64,000 bases of DNA from Eutreptiella sp. 'Long Island Sound 2002' (taxonomy: Eukaryota; Euglenozoa; Euglenophyceae; Eutreptiales; Eutreptiaceae), in the NCBI GenBank assembly GCA_964036045.1, contig OZ038380.1:8269913-8333912 (forward strand). The letters run 5' to 3'. Under the pieces are notes generated by a model that made no database searches, was not told the DNA's origin, and saw only the letters and a program-made list of their open reading frames with translations. Made by a program: the position numbers and the translations under genes. This document shows, piece after piece, positions 38,975-52,039 of the stretch (position 1 is its first letter; each line of letters starts with the position of its first letter).

Positions 38975-39131
38975 TGCCGCAAAAAGCACGTGCTGAGACC
39001 CCAGTTTTTGTGTGTAATAATCATTTACCACAGTCCAACCATGACTTCTGCACAAAGGCTGCATGGCCAAGACCGAGCCAGTTTTGGAGCATTGTGACCA
39101 CAATGTGGGGCACAAACTGTCAGTGCAGCAT
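38975..39131. repeat. Marker monomer with an extra T, copy 4 of 7
   Basis: 157 bp, with gcacgtgctgag and five Ts, then the private change aataatcattt near 39017. The preceding unit has caagaccgagcc instead of caagacggagcc, so this copy has lost one of the cassette's linked variants. Confidence 0.95.
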
Positions 39132-39755
39132 TGCCGCAAAAAACACATGGTTAGACCCCAGTTTTGTGTGCAATAATGATTTACCACAGTCCAATCATGA
39201 CTTCTGCACAAAGGCTGCATGGCCAAGACCGAGCCAGTTTTGGAGCATTGTGACCACAATGTGGGGCACAAAGTGTGAGTGCAGCATTGCCGCAAAAAAC
39301 ACATGGTGAGACCCCAGTTTTGTGTGTAATAATGATTTACCACAGTCCAACCATGACTTCTGCACAAAAACTGCATGGCCAAGACCGAGCCAGTTTTGGG
39401 GCACAGTGGCCACAATGTGGGGCACAAACAGTGAGTGCAGCATTGCCGCAAAAAACATACGGTGAGACCCCAGTTTTGTGTGTAATAATGATTTACCACA
39501 GTCCAATCATGACTTCTGCACAAAAACTGCATGGCCAAGACCGAGCCAGTTTTGGGGCACAGTGGCCACAATGTGGGGCACAAACTATGAGTGCAGCATT
39601 GCCGCAAAAAACACATGGTGAGACCCCTGTTTTGTGTGCAATAATGATTTACCACAGTCCAAACATGACTTCTGCACAAAGGCTGCATGGCCAAGACCGA
39701 GCCAGTTTCGGAGCATTGTGACCACAATGAGGGGCACAAACTGTGAGTGCAGCAT

Positions 39756-39912
39756 TGCCGCAAAAAACACATGGTTAGACCCCAGTTTTGTGTGTAATAA
39801 TGATTTACCACAGTCACAATCATGACTTCTGCACAAAGGATGCATGGCCAAGACCGAGCCAGCTTTGGGGCACAGTGGCCACAATGTGGGGCACAAACAG
39901 TGAGTGCAGCAT
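39756..39912. repeat. 157-bp monomer with an extra A, copy 2 of 3
   Basis: It carries cagtcacaatcatg followed by caaaggatgcatgg and agccagctttgggg, as in copy 1. Confidence 0.95.
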
Positions 39913-41628
39913 TGCCGCAAAAAACACATGGTGAGACCCCTGTTTTGTGTGCAATAATGATTTACCACAGTCCAACCATGACTTCTGCACAAAGGCTGCA
40001 TGGCCAAGACCGAGCCAGTTTTGGAGCATTGTGACCACAATGTGGGGCACAAACTGTGAGTGCAGCATTGCCGCAAAAAACACATGGTGAGACCCCAGTT
40101 TTGTGTGTAATAATGATTTACCACAGTCCAACCATGACTTCTGCACAAAGGCTGCATGGCCAAGACCGAGCCAGTTTTGGAGCGTTGTGACCACAATGAG
40201 GGGCACAAACTGTGAGTGCAGCATTGCCGCAAAAAACACATGGTTAGACCCCAGTTTTGTGTGTAATAATGATTTACCACAGTCCAACCATGACTTCTGC
40301 ACAAAGGCTGCATGGCCAAGACCGAGCCAGTTTTGGAGCATTGTGGCCACAATGTGGGGCACAAACAGTGAGTGCAGCATTGCCACAAAAAACACATGCT
40401 GAGACCCCAGTTTTGTGTGTAATAATGATTTACCACAGTCCAACCATGACTTCCGCACAAAGGCTGCATGGCCAAGACCGAGCCAGCTTTGGGGCACAGT
40501 GGCCACAATGTGGGGCACAAACAGTGAGTGCAGCATTGCCGCAAAAAACACATGGTTAGACCCCAGTTTTGTGTGCAATAATGATTTACCACAGTCCAAC
40601 CATGACTTCTGCACAAAGGCTGCATGGCCAAGACCGACCCAGTTTTGGAGCATTGTGACCACAATGAGGGGCACAAACAGTGAGTGCAGCATTGCCGCAA
40701 AAAACACATGCTGAGACCCCAGTTTTGTGTGTAATAATGATTTACCACAGTCCAACCATGACTTCCGCACAAAGGCTGCATGGCCAAGACCGAGCCAGCT
40801 TTGGGGCACAGTGGCCACAATGTGGGGCACAAACAGTGAGTGCAGCATTGCCGCAAAAAACACATGGTTAGACCCCGGTTTTGTGTGTAATAATGATTTA
40901 CCACAGTCCAACCATGACTTCTGCACAAAGGCTGCATGGCCAAGACCGAGCCAGTTTTGGAGCATTGTGGCCACAATGTGGGGCACAGACTGTGAGTGCA
41001 GCATTGCCGCAAAAAACACATGCTTAGACCCCAGTTTTGTGTGCAATAATGATTTACCACAGTCCAACCATGACTTCTGCACAAAGGCTGCATGGCCGGG
41101 ACCGAGCCAGTTTTGGGGCACAGTGGCCACAATGTGGGGCACAAACTGTGAGTGCAGCATTGCCGCAAAAAACACATGGTGTGACCCCAGTTTTGTGTGT
41201 AATAATGATTTACCACAGTCCAACCATGACTTCTGCACAAAGGATGCATGGCCAAGACCGAGCCAGTTTTGGAGCATTGTGACCACAATGAGGGGCACAA
41301 ACAGTGAGTGCAGCATTGCCGCAAAAAACACACGGTGAGGCCCCAGTTTTGTGTGTAATAATGATTTACCACAGTCCAATCATGACTTCTGCACAAAGGC
41401 TGCATGGCCAAGACCGAGCCAGTTTTGGGGCACAGTGGCCACAATGTGGGGCACAAACTGTGAGTGCAGCATTGCCGCAAAGTACACATGGTTAGACCCC
41501 AGTTTTGTGTGCAATAATGATTTACCACAGTCCAACCATGACTTCTGCACAAAGGCTGCATGGCCAAGACGGAGCCAGTTTTGGGGCACAGTGGCCACAA
41601 TGTGGGGCACAAACTGTGAGTGCAGCAT

Positions 41629-41785
41629 TGCCGCAAAAAGCACGTGCTGAGACCCCAGTTTTTGTGTGTAATAATGATTTACCACAGTCCAACCATGACT
41701 TCTGCACAAAGGCTGCACGGCCAAGACCGAGCCAGTTTTGGAGCATTGTGACCACAATGTGGGGCACAAACTGTCAGTGCAGCAT
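41629..41785. repeat. Marker monomer with an extra T, copy 5 of 7
   Basis: 157 bp. The preceding unit keeps caagacggagcc but has tccaaccatgac rather than tccaaccgtgac, and this unit has the private change gctgcacggcc near 41714. Confidence 0.95.
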
Positions 41786-42409
41786 TGCCGCAAAAAACAC
41801 ATGGTGTGACCCCAGTTTTGTGTGCAATAATGATTTACCACAGTCCAATCATGACTTCTGCACAAAGGCTGCATGGCCAAGACCGAGCCAGTTTTGGAGC
41901 ATTGTGACCACAATGTGGGGCACAAACTGTGAGTGCAGCATTGCCGCAAAAAACACATGGTGAGACCCCAGTTTTGTGTGTAATAATGATTTACCACAGT
42001 CCAACCATGACTTCTGCACAAAAACCGCATGGCCAAGACCGAGCCAGTTTTGGGGCACAGTGGCCACAATGTGGGGCACAAACAGTGAGTGCAGCATTGC
42101 CGCAAAAAACATACGGTGAGACCCCAGTTTTGTGTGTAATAATGATTTACCACAGTCCAATCATGACTTCTGCACAAAAACTGCATGTCCAAGACCGAGC
42201 CAGTTTTGGGGCACAGTGGCCACAATGTGGGGCACAAACTGTGAGTGCAGCATTGCCGCAAAAAACACATGGTGAGACCCCAGTTTTGTGTGCAATAATG
42301 ATTTACCACAGTTCAACCATGACTTCTGCACAAAGGCTGCATGGCCAAGACCGAGCCAGTTTCGGAGCATTGTGACCACAATGAGGGGCACAAACTGTGA
42401 GTGCAGCAT

Positions 42410-42566
42410 TGCCGCAAAAAACACATGGTTAGACCCCAGTTTTGTGTGTAATAATGATTTACCACAGTCACAATCATGACTTCTGCACAAAGGATGCATG
42501 GCCAAGACCGAGCCAGCTTTGGGGCACAGTGGCCACAATGTGGGGCACAAACAGTGAGTGCAGCAT
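42410..42566. repeat. 157-bp monomer with an extra A, copy 3 of 3
   Basis: Same form as the copies at 32578 and 39756. Confidence 0.95.
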
Positions 42567-42723
42567 TGCCGCAAAAAAACACAAGGTGAGACCCCAGTTT
42601 TGTGTGCAATAATGATTTACCACAGTCCAACCATGACTTCTGCACAAAGGCTGCATGGCCAAGACCGAGCCAGTTTTGGAGCATTGTGACCACAATGAGG
42701 GGCACAAACTGTGAGTGCAGCAT
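42567..42723. repeat. 157-bp monomer with a private extra A in the A-run
   Basis: The A-run after tgccgc has seven As (gcaaaaaaacacaagg), and the following catgg reads caagg. It directly follows the extra-A marker unit. The equivalent unit at 39913 lacks the change, so it arose after the 17-monomer duplication. Confidence 0.9.
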
Positions 42724-44136
42724 TGCCGCAAAAAACACATGGTTAGACCCCTGTTTTGTGTGTAATAATGATTTACCACAGTCCAACCATGACTTCTGCA
42801 CAAAGGCTGCATGGCCAAGACCGACCCGGTTTTGGAGCATTGTGACCACAATGAGGGGCACAAACTGTGAGTGCAGCATTGCCGCAAAAAACACATGGTT
42901 AGACCCACGTTTTGTGTGCAATAATGATTTACCACAGTCCAACCATGACCTCTGCACAAAGGCTGCATGGCCAAGACTGAGCCAGCTTTGGAGCATTGTG
43001 GCCACAATGTGGGGCACAAACAGTGAGTGCAGCATTGCCGCAAAAAGCACATGGTTAGACCCCAGTTTTGTGTGTAATAATGATTTACCACAGTCCAACC
43101 ATGACTTCTGCACAAAGGCTGCATGGCCAAGACCGAGCCAGTTTTGGAGCACAGTGGCCACAATGTGGGGCACAAACTGTGAGTGCAGCATTGCCGCAAA
43201 AAATACATGGTTAGACCCCAGTTTTGTGTGTAATAATGATTTACCACAGTCCAACCATGACTTCCGCACAAAGGCTGCATGGCCAAGACCGAGCCAGTTT
43301 TGGAGCATTGTGGCCACAATGTGGGGCACAAACAGTGAGTGCAGCATTGCCACAAAAAACACATGCTGAGACCCCAGTTTTGTGTGTAATAATGATTTAC
43401 CACAGTCCAACCATGACTTCCGCACAAAGGCTGCATGGCCAAGACCGAGCCAGCTTTGGGGCACAGTGGCCACAATGTGGGGCACAAACAGTGAGTGCAG
43501 CATTGCCGCAAAAAACACATGGTTAGACCCCAGTTTTGTGTGCAATAATGATTTACCACAGTCCAACCATGACTTCTGCACAAAGGCTGCATGGCCAAGA
43601 CCGACCCAGTTTTGGAGCATTGTGAGCACAATGAGGGGCACAAACAGTGAGTGCAGCATTGCCACAAAAAAAACATGCTGAGACCCCAGTTTTGTGTGTA
43701 ATAATGATTTACCACAGTCCAACCATGACTTCCGCACAAAGGCTGCATCGCCAAGACCGAGCCAGCTTTGGGGCACAGTGGCCACAATGTGGGGCACAAA
43801 CAGTCAGTGCAGCATTGCCGCAAAAAACACATGGTTAGACCCCGGTTTTGTGTGTAATAATGATTTACCACAGTCCAACCATGACTTCTGCACAAAGGCT
43901 GCATGGCCAAGACCGAGCCAGTTTTGGGGCATAGTGGCCACAATGTGGGGCACAAACTGTGAGTGCAGCATTGCCGCAAAAAACACATGGTTAGACCCCA
44001 GTTTTGTGTGCAATAATGATTTACCACAGTCCAACCATGACTTCTGCACAAAGGCTGCATGGCCAAGACCGAGCCAGTTTTGGAGCATTGTGACCACAAT
44101 GTGGGGCACAAACAGTGAGTGCAGCATTGCCGCAAA

Positions 44137-45070
44137 AAGCACGTGGTGAGACCCCAGTTTTGTGTGTAATAATGATTTACCACAGTCCAACCATGACTTC
44201 TGCACAAAAACTGCATGGCCAAGACCGAGCCAGTTTGGGGGTATAGTGGCCACAATGTGGGGCACAAACTGTGAGTGCAGCATTGCCGCAAAAAACATAC
44301 GGTGAGGCCCCAGTTTTGTGTGTAATAATGATTTACCACAGTCCAATCATGACTTCTGCACAAAAACTGCATGGCCAAGACCGAGCCAGTTTTGGGGCAC
44401 AGTGGCCACAATGTGGGGCACAAACTGTGAGTGCAGCATTGCCGCAAAAAACACATGGTGTGACCCCAGTTTTGTGTGCAATAATGATTTACCACAGTCC
44501 AACCATGACTTCTGCACAAAGGCTGCATGGCCAAGACCGAGCCAGTTTTGGAGCATTGTGACCACAATGTGGGGCACAAACAGTGAGTGCAGCATTGCCG
44601 CAAAAAGCACGTGGTGAGACCCCAGTTTTGTGTGTAATAATGATTTACCACAGTCCAACCATGACTTCTGCACAAAAACTGCATGGCCAAGACCGAGCCA
44701 GTTTGGGGGTATAGTGGCCACAATGTGGGGCACAAACTGTGAGTGCAGCATTGCCGCAAAAAACATACGGTGAGGCCCCAGTTTTGTGTGTAATAATGAT
44801 TTACCACAGTCCAATCATGACTTCTGCACAAAAACTGCATGGCCAAGACCGAGCCAGTTTTGGGGCACAGTGGCCACAATGTGGGGCACAAACTGTGAGT
44901 GCAGCATTGCCGCAAAAAACACATGGTTAGACCCCAGTTTTGTGTGCAATAATGATTTACCACAGTCCAACCATGACTTCTGCACAAAAACTGCATGGCC
45001 AAGACCGAGCCAGTCTTGGGGCATAGTGGCCACAATGTGGGGCACAAACTGTGAGTGCAGCATTGCCGCA
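44137..45070. repeat. 3-monomer (468 bp) duplication
   Basis: About 44137-44600 and 44605-45068 align at an offset of 468. The rare form cagtttgggggtatagtgg occurs at 44231 and 44699. The order catacggtgagg unit, then catggtgtgacc or catggttagacc unit, is shared. Confidence 0.8.
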
Positions 45071-45579
45071 AAAAACATACGGTGAGGCCCCAGTTTTGTG
45101 TGTAATAATGATTTACCACAGTCCAATCATGACTTCTGCACAAAAACTGCATGGCCAAGACCGAGCCAGTTTTGGGGCATAGTGGCCACAATGTGCGGCA
45201 CAAACTGTGAGCGCAGCATTGCCGCAAAAAACATACGGTGAGGCCCCAGTTTTGTGTGTAATAATGCTTTACCACAGTCCAATCATGACTTCTGCACAAA
45301 AACTGCAAGGCCAAGACCGAGCCAGTTTTGGGGCATAGTGGCCACAATGTGCGGCACAAACTGTGAGTGCAGCATTGCCGCAAAAAACATACGGTGTGAC
45401 CCCAGTTTTGTGTGTAATAATGATTTACCACAGTCCAACCATGACTTCTGCACAAAGGCTGCATGGCCAAGACAGAGCCAGTGTCGGAGCATTGTGACCA
45501 CAATGAGGGGCACAAACTGTGAGTGCAGCATTGCCGCAAAAAACACATGGTTAGACCCCAGTTTTGTGTGTAATAATGA

Positions 45580-46850
45580 TTTACCACAGTTCAATCATGA
45601 CTTCTGCACAAAGGATGCATGGCCAAGACCGAGCCAGTTTTGGGGCATAGTGGCCACAATGTGCGGCACAAAGTGTGAGTGCAGCATTGACGCAAAAAAC
45701 ATACGGTGAGACCCCAGTTTTGTGTGCAATAATGATTTACCACAGTCCAACCATGACTTCTGCACAAAGGCTGCATGGCCAAGACCGAGCCAGTTTTGGG
45801 GCACAGTGGCCACAATGTGGGGCACAAACTGTGAGTGCAGCATTGCCGCAAAATACACATGGTTTTACCCCAGTTTTGTGTGTAATAATGATTTACCACA
45901 GTCGAATCATGACTTCTGCACAAAGGCTGCATGGCCAAGACCGAGCCAGCTTTGGCACACAGTGGCCACAATGTGGGGCACAAACTGTGAGTGCAGCATT
46001 GCCGGAAAAAACACACGGTGAGACCCCAGTTTGGTGTGTAATAATGATTTACCACAGTCCAATCATGACTTCTGCACAAAGGCTGCATGGCCAAGACCGA
46101 CCCAGTTTTGGAGCATTGTGACCACAATTTGGGGCACAAACAGTGAGTGCAGCATTGCCGCAAAATACACATGGTTAGACCCCAGTTTTGTGTGCAATAA
46201 TGATTTACCCCAGTCCAACCGTGACTTCTGCACAAAGGCTGCATGGCCAAGACGGAGCCAGTTTTGGGGCACAGTGGCCACAATGTGGGGCACAAACTGT
46301 GAGTGCAGCATTGCCGCAAAAAACACATGGTGAGACCCCAGTTTTGTGTGTAATAATGATTTACCACAGTCCAACCATGACTTCTGCACAAAGGCTGCAT
46401 GGCCAAGACCGAGCCAGTTTTGGGGCACAGTGGCCACAATGTGGGGCACAAACAGTGAGTGCAGCAATGGCGCCAAATATACATGGTGAGACCCCAGTTT
46501 TGTGTGTAATAATGATTTACCACAGTTCAATCATGACTTCTGCACAAAGGATGCATGGCCAAGACCGAGCCAGTTTCGGAGCATTGTGACCACAATGAGG
46601 GGCACAAACTGTGAGTGCAGCATTGCCGCAAAAAACACATGGTTAGACCCCAGTTTTGTGTGTAATAATGATTTACCACAGTTCAATCATGACTTCTGCA
46701 CAAAGGATGCATGGCCAAGACCGAGCCAGTTTTGAGGCATAGTGGCCACAATGTGCGGCACAAAGTGTGAGTGCAGCATTGCCGCAAAAAACATACGGTG
46801 AGACCCCAGTTTTGTGTGCAATAATGATTTACCACAGTCCAACCATGACT
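45580..46850. repeat. 7-monomer (1,092 bp) echo
   Basis: The ordered set cagttcaatcatg, caaaggatgcatgg, tgcggcacaaagtgtgag and catacggtgagacc occurs at about 45588-45715 and again at 46680-46807. Within it, gacgcaaaa (45689) versus gccgcaaaa and ttttgggg versus ttttgagg are differences. A further cagttcaatcatg unit lies near 46523. Confidence 0.7.
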
Positions 46851-47234
46851 TCTGCACAAAGGCTGCATGGCCAAGACCGAGCCAGTTTTGGGGCACAGTG
46901 GCCACAATGTGGGGCACAAACTGTGAGTGCAGCATTGCCGCAAAAAACACATGGTGAGACCCCAGTTCTGTGTGTAATAATGATTTACCACAGTCCAACC
47001 ATGACTTCTGCACAAAGGCTGCATGGCCAAGACCGAGCCAGCTTTGGGGCACAGTGGCCACAATGTGGGGCACAAACTGTGAGTGCAGCATTGCCGCAAA
47101 AAACACATGGTGAGACCCCAGTTTGGTGTGTAATAATGATTTACCACAGTCCAACCATGACTTCTGCACAAAGGCTGCATGGCCAAGACCGAGCCAGTTT
47201 TGGAGCAGTGTGACCACAATGAGGGGCACAAACA

Positions 47235-47858
47235 GTGAGTGCAGCATTGCCGCAAAAAACACACGGTGAGGCCCCAGTTTTGTGTGTAATAATGATTTAC
47301 CACAGTCCAATCATGACTTCTGCACAAAGGCTGCATGGCCAAGACCGAGCCAGTTGTGGGGCACAGTGGCCACAATATGGGGCACAAACAGTGAGTGCAG
47401 CATTGCCGCAAAATACACATGGTTAGACCCCAGTTTTGTGTGCAATAATGATTTACCACAGTCCAACCGTGACTTCTGCACAAAGGCTGCATGGCCAAGA
47501 CGGAGCCAGTTTTTGGGCACAGTGGCCACAATGAGGGGCACAAACAGTGAGTGCAGCATTGCCGCAAAAAACACACGGTGAGGCCCCAGTTTTGTGTGTA
47601 ATAATGATTTACCACAGTCCAATCATGACTTCTGCACAAAGGCTGCATGGCCAAGACCGAGCCAGTTGTGGGGCATAGTGGCCACAATATGGGGCACAAA
47701 CAGTGAGTGCAGCATTGCCGCAAAATACACATGGTTAGACCCCAGTTTTGTGTGCAATAATGATTTACCACAGTCCAACCGTGACTTCTGCACAAAGGCT
47801 GCATGGCCAAGACGGAGCCAGTTTTTGGGCACAGTGGCCACAATGTGGGGCACAAACT
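47235..47858. repeat. Dimer (312 bp) tandem duplication
   Basis: 47235-47546 and 47547-47858 match closely, sharing cagttgtggggca, cacaatatggggc, aaaatacacatgg, tccaaccgtgac, caagacggagcc and gtttttgggcac. They differ at gcacagtgg versus gcatagtgg and at caatgagggg versus caatgtgggg. The second copy runs directly into the sixth extra-T marker unit. Confidence 0.85.
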
Positions 47859-47871
47859 GTGAGTGCAGCAT

Positions 47872-48028
47872 TGCCGCAAAAAGCACGTGGTGAGACCCCT
47901 GTTTTTGTGTGTAATAATGATTTACCACAGTCCAACCATGACTTCTGCACAAAGGATGCATGGCCAAGACCGAGCCAGTTTTGGGGCACAGTGGCCACAA
48001 TGTGGGGCACAAACTGTCAGTGCAGCAT
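47872..48028. repeat. Marker monomer with an extra T, copy 6 of 7
   Basis: 157 bp. This copy has gcacgtggtgagacccctg in place of gcacgtgctgagacccc, so it is the most diverged member, yet it keeps the five Ts and the following actgtcagtgcagc. Confidence 0.9.
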
Positions 48029-48183
48029 TGCCGCAAAAAACACATGGTGTGACCCCAGTTTGTGTGCAATAATGATTTACCACAGTCCAATCATGACTTC
48101 TGCACAAAAACGGCATGGCCAAGACCGAGCCAGTTTTGGAGCATTGTGACTACAATGTGGGGCACAAACTGTGAGTGCAGCAT
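48029..48183. repeat. 155-bp monomer with a T deletion
   Basis: The run in ccccagttttgtg is one T short near 48058-48061 (gaccccagtttgtgtgc). It is immediately after the sixth extra-T unit and cancels its register shift. A private gactacaatg variant near 48148 introduces a stop in the otherwise open minus frame. Confidence 0.9.
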
Positions 48184-49599
48184 TGCCGCAAAAAACACAT
48201 GGTGAGACCCCAGTTTTGTGTGTAATAATGATTTACCACAGTCCAACCATGACTTCTGCAGAAAAACTGCATGGCCAAGACCGAGCCAGTTTTGGGGCAC
48301 AGTGGCCACAATGTGGGGCACAAACAGTGAGTGCAGCATTGCCGCAAAAAACATACGGTGAGGCCCCAGTTTTGTGTGTAATAATGATTTACCACAGTCG
48401 AATCATGACTTCTGCACAAAAACTGCATGGCCAAGACCGAGCCAGTTTTGGGGCACAGTGGCCACAATGTGGGGCACAAACTGTGAGTGCAGCATTGCCG
48501 CAAAAAACACATGGTGAGACCCCTGTTTTGTGTGCAATAATGATTTACCACAGTCCAACCATGACTTCTGCACAAAGGCTGCATGGCCAAGACCGAGCCA
48601 GTTTTGGAGCATTGTGACCACAATGAGGGGCACAAACTGTGAGTGCAGCATTGCCGCAAAAAACACATGGTGAGACCCCTGTTTTGTGTGTAATAATGAT
48701 TTACCACAGTCCAACCATGACTTCTGCACAAAGGCTGCATGGCCAAGACCGAGCCAGCTTTGGAGCATTGTGACCATAATGTGGGGCACAAACGGTGAGT
48801 GCAGCATTGCCGCAAAAAACACATGGTGGGACCCCTGTTTTGTGTGCAATAATGATTTACCACAGTCCAACCATGACTTCTGCACAAAGGCTGCATGGCC
48901 AAGACCGAGCCAGTTTTGGGGCACAGTGGCCACAATGTGGGGCACAAACTGTGAGTGCAGCATTGCCGCAAAAAACACATGGTGAGACCCCAGTTTTTTG
49001 TGCAACAATGATTTACGACAGTCCAACCATGACTTCTGCACAAAGGATGCATGGCCAAGACCGAGCCAGTTTTGGAGCATTGTGACCACAATGAGGGGCA
49101 CAAACTGTGAGTGCAGCATTGCCGCAAAAAACACATGGTTAGACCCCAGTTTTGTGTGCAATAATGATTTACCACAGTCCAACCATGACTTCTGCACAAA
49201 GCCTGCATGGCCAAGACCGAGCCAGTTTTGGAGCATTGTGACCACAATGAGGGGCACAAACTGTGAGTGCAGCATTGCCGCAAAAAACACATGGTGAGAC
49301 CCCAGTTTTGTGTGCAACAATGATTTACCACAGTCCAACCATGACTTCTGCACAAAGGCTGGGTGGCCAAGACCGAGCCAGGTTTGGAGCATTGTGACGA
49401 CAATGAGGGGCACAAACTGTCAGTGCAGCATTGCCGCAAAAAACACATGGTGAGACCCCAGTTTTGTGTGCAATAATGATTTACCACAGTCCAATCATGA
49501 CTTCTGCACAAAGGCTGCATGGCCAAGACCGAGCCAGTTTTGGAGCATTGTGACCACAATGAGGGGCACAAACTGTGAGTGCAGCATTGCCGCAAAAAA

Positions 49600-50900
49600 C
49601 ACATGGTGAGACCCCTGTTTTGTGTGTAATAATGATTTACCACAGTCCAATTATGACTTCTGCACAAAGGCTGCATGGCCAAGACCGAGCCAGCTTTGGA
49701 GCATTGTGACCACAATGTGGGGCACAAACAGTGAGTGCAGCATTGCCGCAAAAAACACATGGTGAGACCCCTGTTTTGTGTGCAATAATGATTTACCACA
49801 GTCCAACCATGACTTCTGCACAAAGGCTGCATGGCCAAGACCGAGCCAGTTTTGGAGCATTGTGACCACAATGAGGGGCACAAACTGTGAGTGCAGCATT
49901 GCCGCAAAAAACACATGGTGAGACCCCAGTTTTGTGTGCAACAATGATTTACCACAGTCCAACCATGACTTCTGCACAAAGGCTGCATGGCCAAGACCGA
50001 GCCAGTCTTAAGGCACAGTGGCCACAATGTGGGGCACAAACTGTGAGTGCAGCATTGCCGCAAAAAACACATGGTTAGACCCCAGTTTTGTGTGCAATAA
50101 TGATTTACCACAGTCCAACCATGACTTCTGCACAAAGGCTGCATGGCCAAGACCGAGCCAGCTTTGGAGCATTGTGACCACAATGTGGGGCACAAACAGT
50201 GAGTGCAGCATTGCCGCAAAAAACACATGGTGAGACCCCTGTTTTGTGTGCAATAATGATTTACCACAGTCCAACCATGACTTCTGCACAAAGGCTGCAT
50301 GGCCAAGACCGAGCCAGTTTTGGAGCATTGTGACCACAATGAGGGGCACAAACTGTGAGTGCAGCATTGCCGCAAAAAACACATGGTGAGCCCCCAGTTT
50401 TGTCTGCAACAATGATTTACCACAGTCCAACCATGACTTCTGCACAAAGGATGCATGGCCAAGACCGAGCCAGGTTTGGAGCATTGTGACCACAATGAGG
50501 GGCACAAACTGTGAGTGCAGCATTGCCGCAAAAAACACATGGTGAGACCCCAGTTTTGTTTGCAATAATGATTTACCACAGTCCAACCATGACTTCTGCA
50601 CAAAGGCTGCATGGCCAAGACCGAGCCAGCTTTGGAGCATTGTGACCACAATGAGGGGCACAAACTGTGAGTGCAGCATTGCCGCAAAAAACACATGGTG
50701 AGACCCCAGTTTTGTGTGTAATAATGATTTACCACAGTCCAACCATGACTTCTGCACAAAGGCTGCATGGCCAAGACCGAGCCAGTCTTAAGGCACAGTG
50801 GCCACAATGTGGGGCACAAACTGTGAGTGCAGCATTGCCGCAAAAAACACATGGTTAGACCCCAGTTTTGTGTGTAATAATGATTTACCACAGTCCAACC
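49600..50900. repeat. 5-monomer (780 bp) duplication
   Basis: The unusual form agccagtcttaaggcac occurs near 50003 and 50783, and neighbouring units (gcattgtgacc with caatgagggg, then catggtgagacc) keep the same order. Rare variants such as tttgtctgcaac (50400) and tttgtttgcaat (50557) distinguish individual copies. Confidence 0.75.
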
Positions 50901-52039
50901 ATGACCTCTGCACAAAGGCTGCATGGCCAAGACCGAGCCAGTTTTGGAGCATTGTGGCCACAATGAGGGGCACAAACAGTGAGTGCAGCATTGCCGCAAA
51001 AAGCACATGGTTAGACCCCAGTTTTGTGTGTAAAAATGATTTACCACAGTCCAACCATGACTTCTGCACAAAGGCTGCATGGCCAAGACCGAGCCAGGTT
51101 TGGGGCACAGTGGCCACAATGTGGGGCACAAACAGTGAGTGCAGCATTGCCGCAAAAAACACATGGTTAGACCCCGGTTTTGTGTGCAATAATGATTTAC
51201 CACAGTCCAACCATGACTTCTGCACAAAGGCTGCATGGCCAAGACCGAGCCAGCTTTGGGGCACAGTGGCCACAATGTGGGGCACAAACAGTGAGTGCAG
51301 CATTGCCGCAAAAAACACATGGTGAGACCCCGGTTTTGTGTGCAATAATGATTTACCACAGTCCAATCATGACTTCTGCACAAAGGCTGCATGGCCAAGA
51401 CCGAGCCAGTTTTGGAGCATTGTGACCACAATGTGGGGCACAAACAGTGAGTGCAGCATTGCCGCAAAAAACACACGGTGAGACCCCAGTTTTGTGTGTA
51501 ATAATGATTTACCACAGTCCAACCATGACTTCTGCACAAAGCGTGCATGGCCAAGACCGAGCCAGTTTTGGAGCATTGTGACCACAATTTGGGGCACAAA
51601 CAGTGAGTGCAGCATTGCCGCAAAAAACATACGGTGAGACCCCAGTTTTGTGTGCAATAATGATTTACCACAGTCCAACCATGACTTCTGCACAAAGGGT
51701 GCATGGCCAAGACCGAGCCAGCTTTCGGGCACAGTGGCCACAATGTGGGGCACAAACTGTGAGTGCAGCATTGCCGCAAAAAACACATGGTGAGACCCCA
51801 GTTTTGTGTGTAATAATGATCTACCACAGTCCAATCATGACTTCTGCACAAAGGCTGCATGGCCAAGACCGAGCCAGTTTTGGAGCATTGTGACCACAAT
51901 GTGGGGCACAAACAGTGAGTGCAGCATTGCCGCAAAAAACACATGGTGAGACCCCAGTTTTGTGTGTAATAATGATTTACCACAGTCCAACCATGACTTC
52001 TGCACAAAGGCTGCATGGCCAAGACCGAGCCAGTTTTGG

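Larger units (their letters stand above)
38650..44130. repeat. 17- to 19-monomer (about 2.65-2.97 kb) duplication
   Basis: The extra-T marker (38975, 41629; 2,654 bases) and the extra-A marker (39756, 42410; 2,654 bases) are both offset by 17 units plus two inserted bases. Further right, the tgacttccgcac and gaccgacccag series near 40450-40650 matches that near 43420-43610 at 19 units plus three bases. The second copy has therefore gained two monomers between about 42.5 and 43.4 kb. This is the longest adjacent duplication I can follow. Confidence 0.75.

Noticed and set aside
47872-48183. Two compensating frameshifts as evidence for a conserved reading frame
   Set aside because: The extra T at about 47901 is inherited with the marker cassette and occurs uncompensated at other sites (for example 38975 and 63473), so the nearby T loss at 48060 is more simply a chance indel in a T-run.
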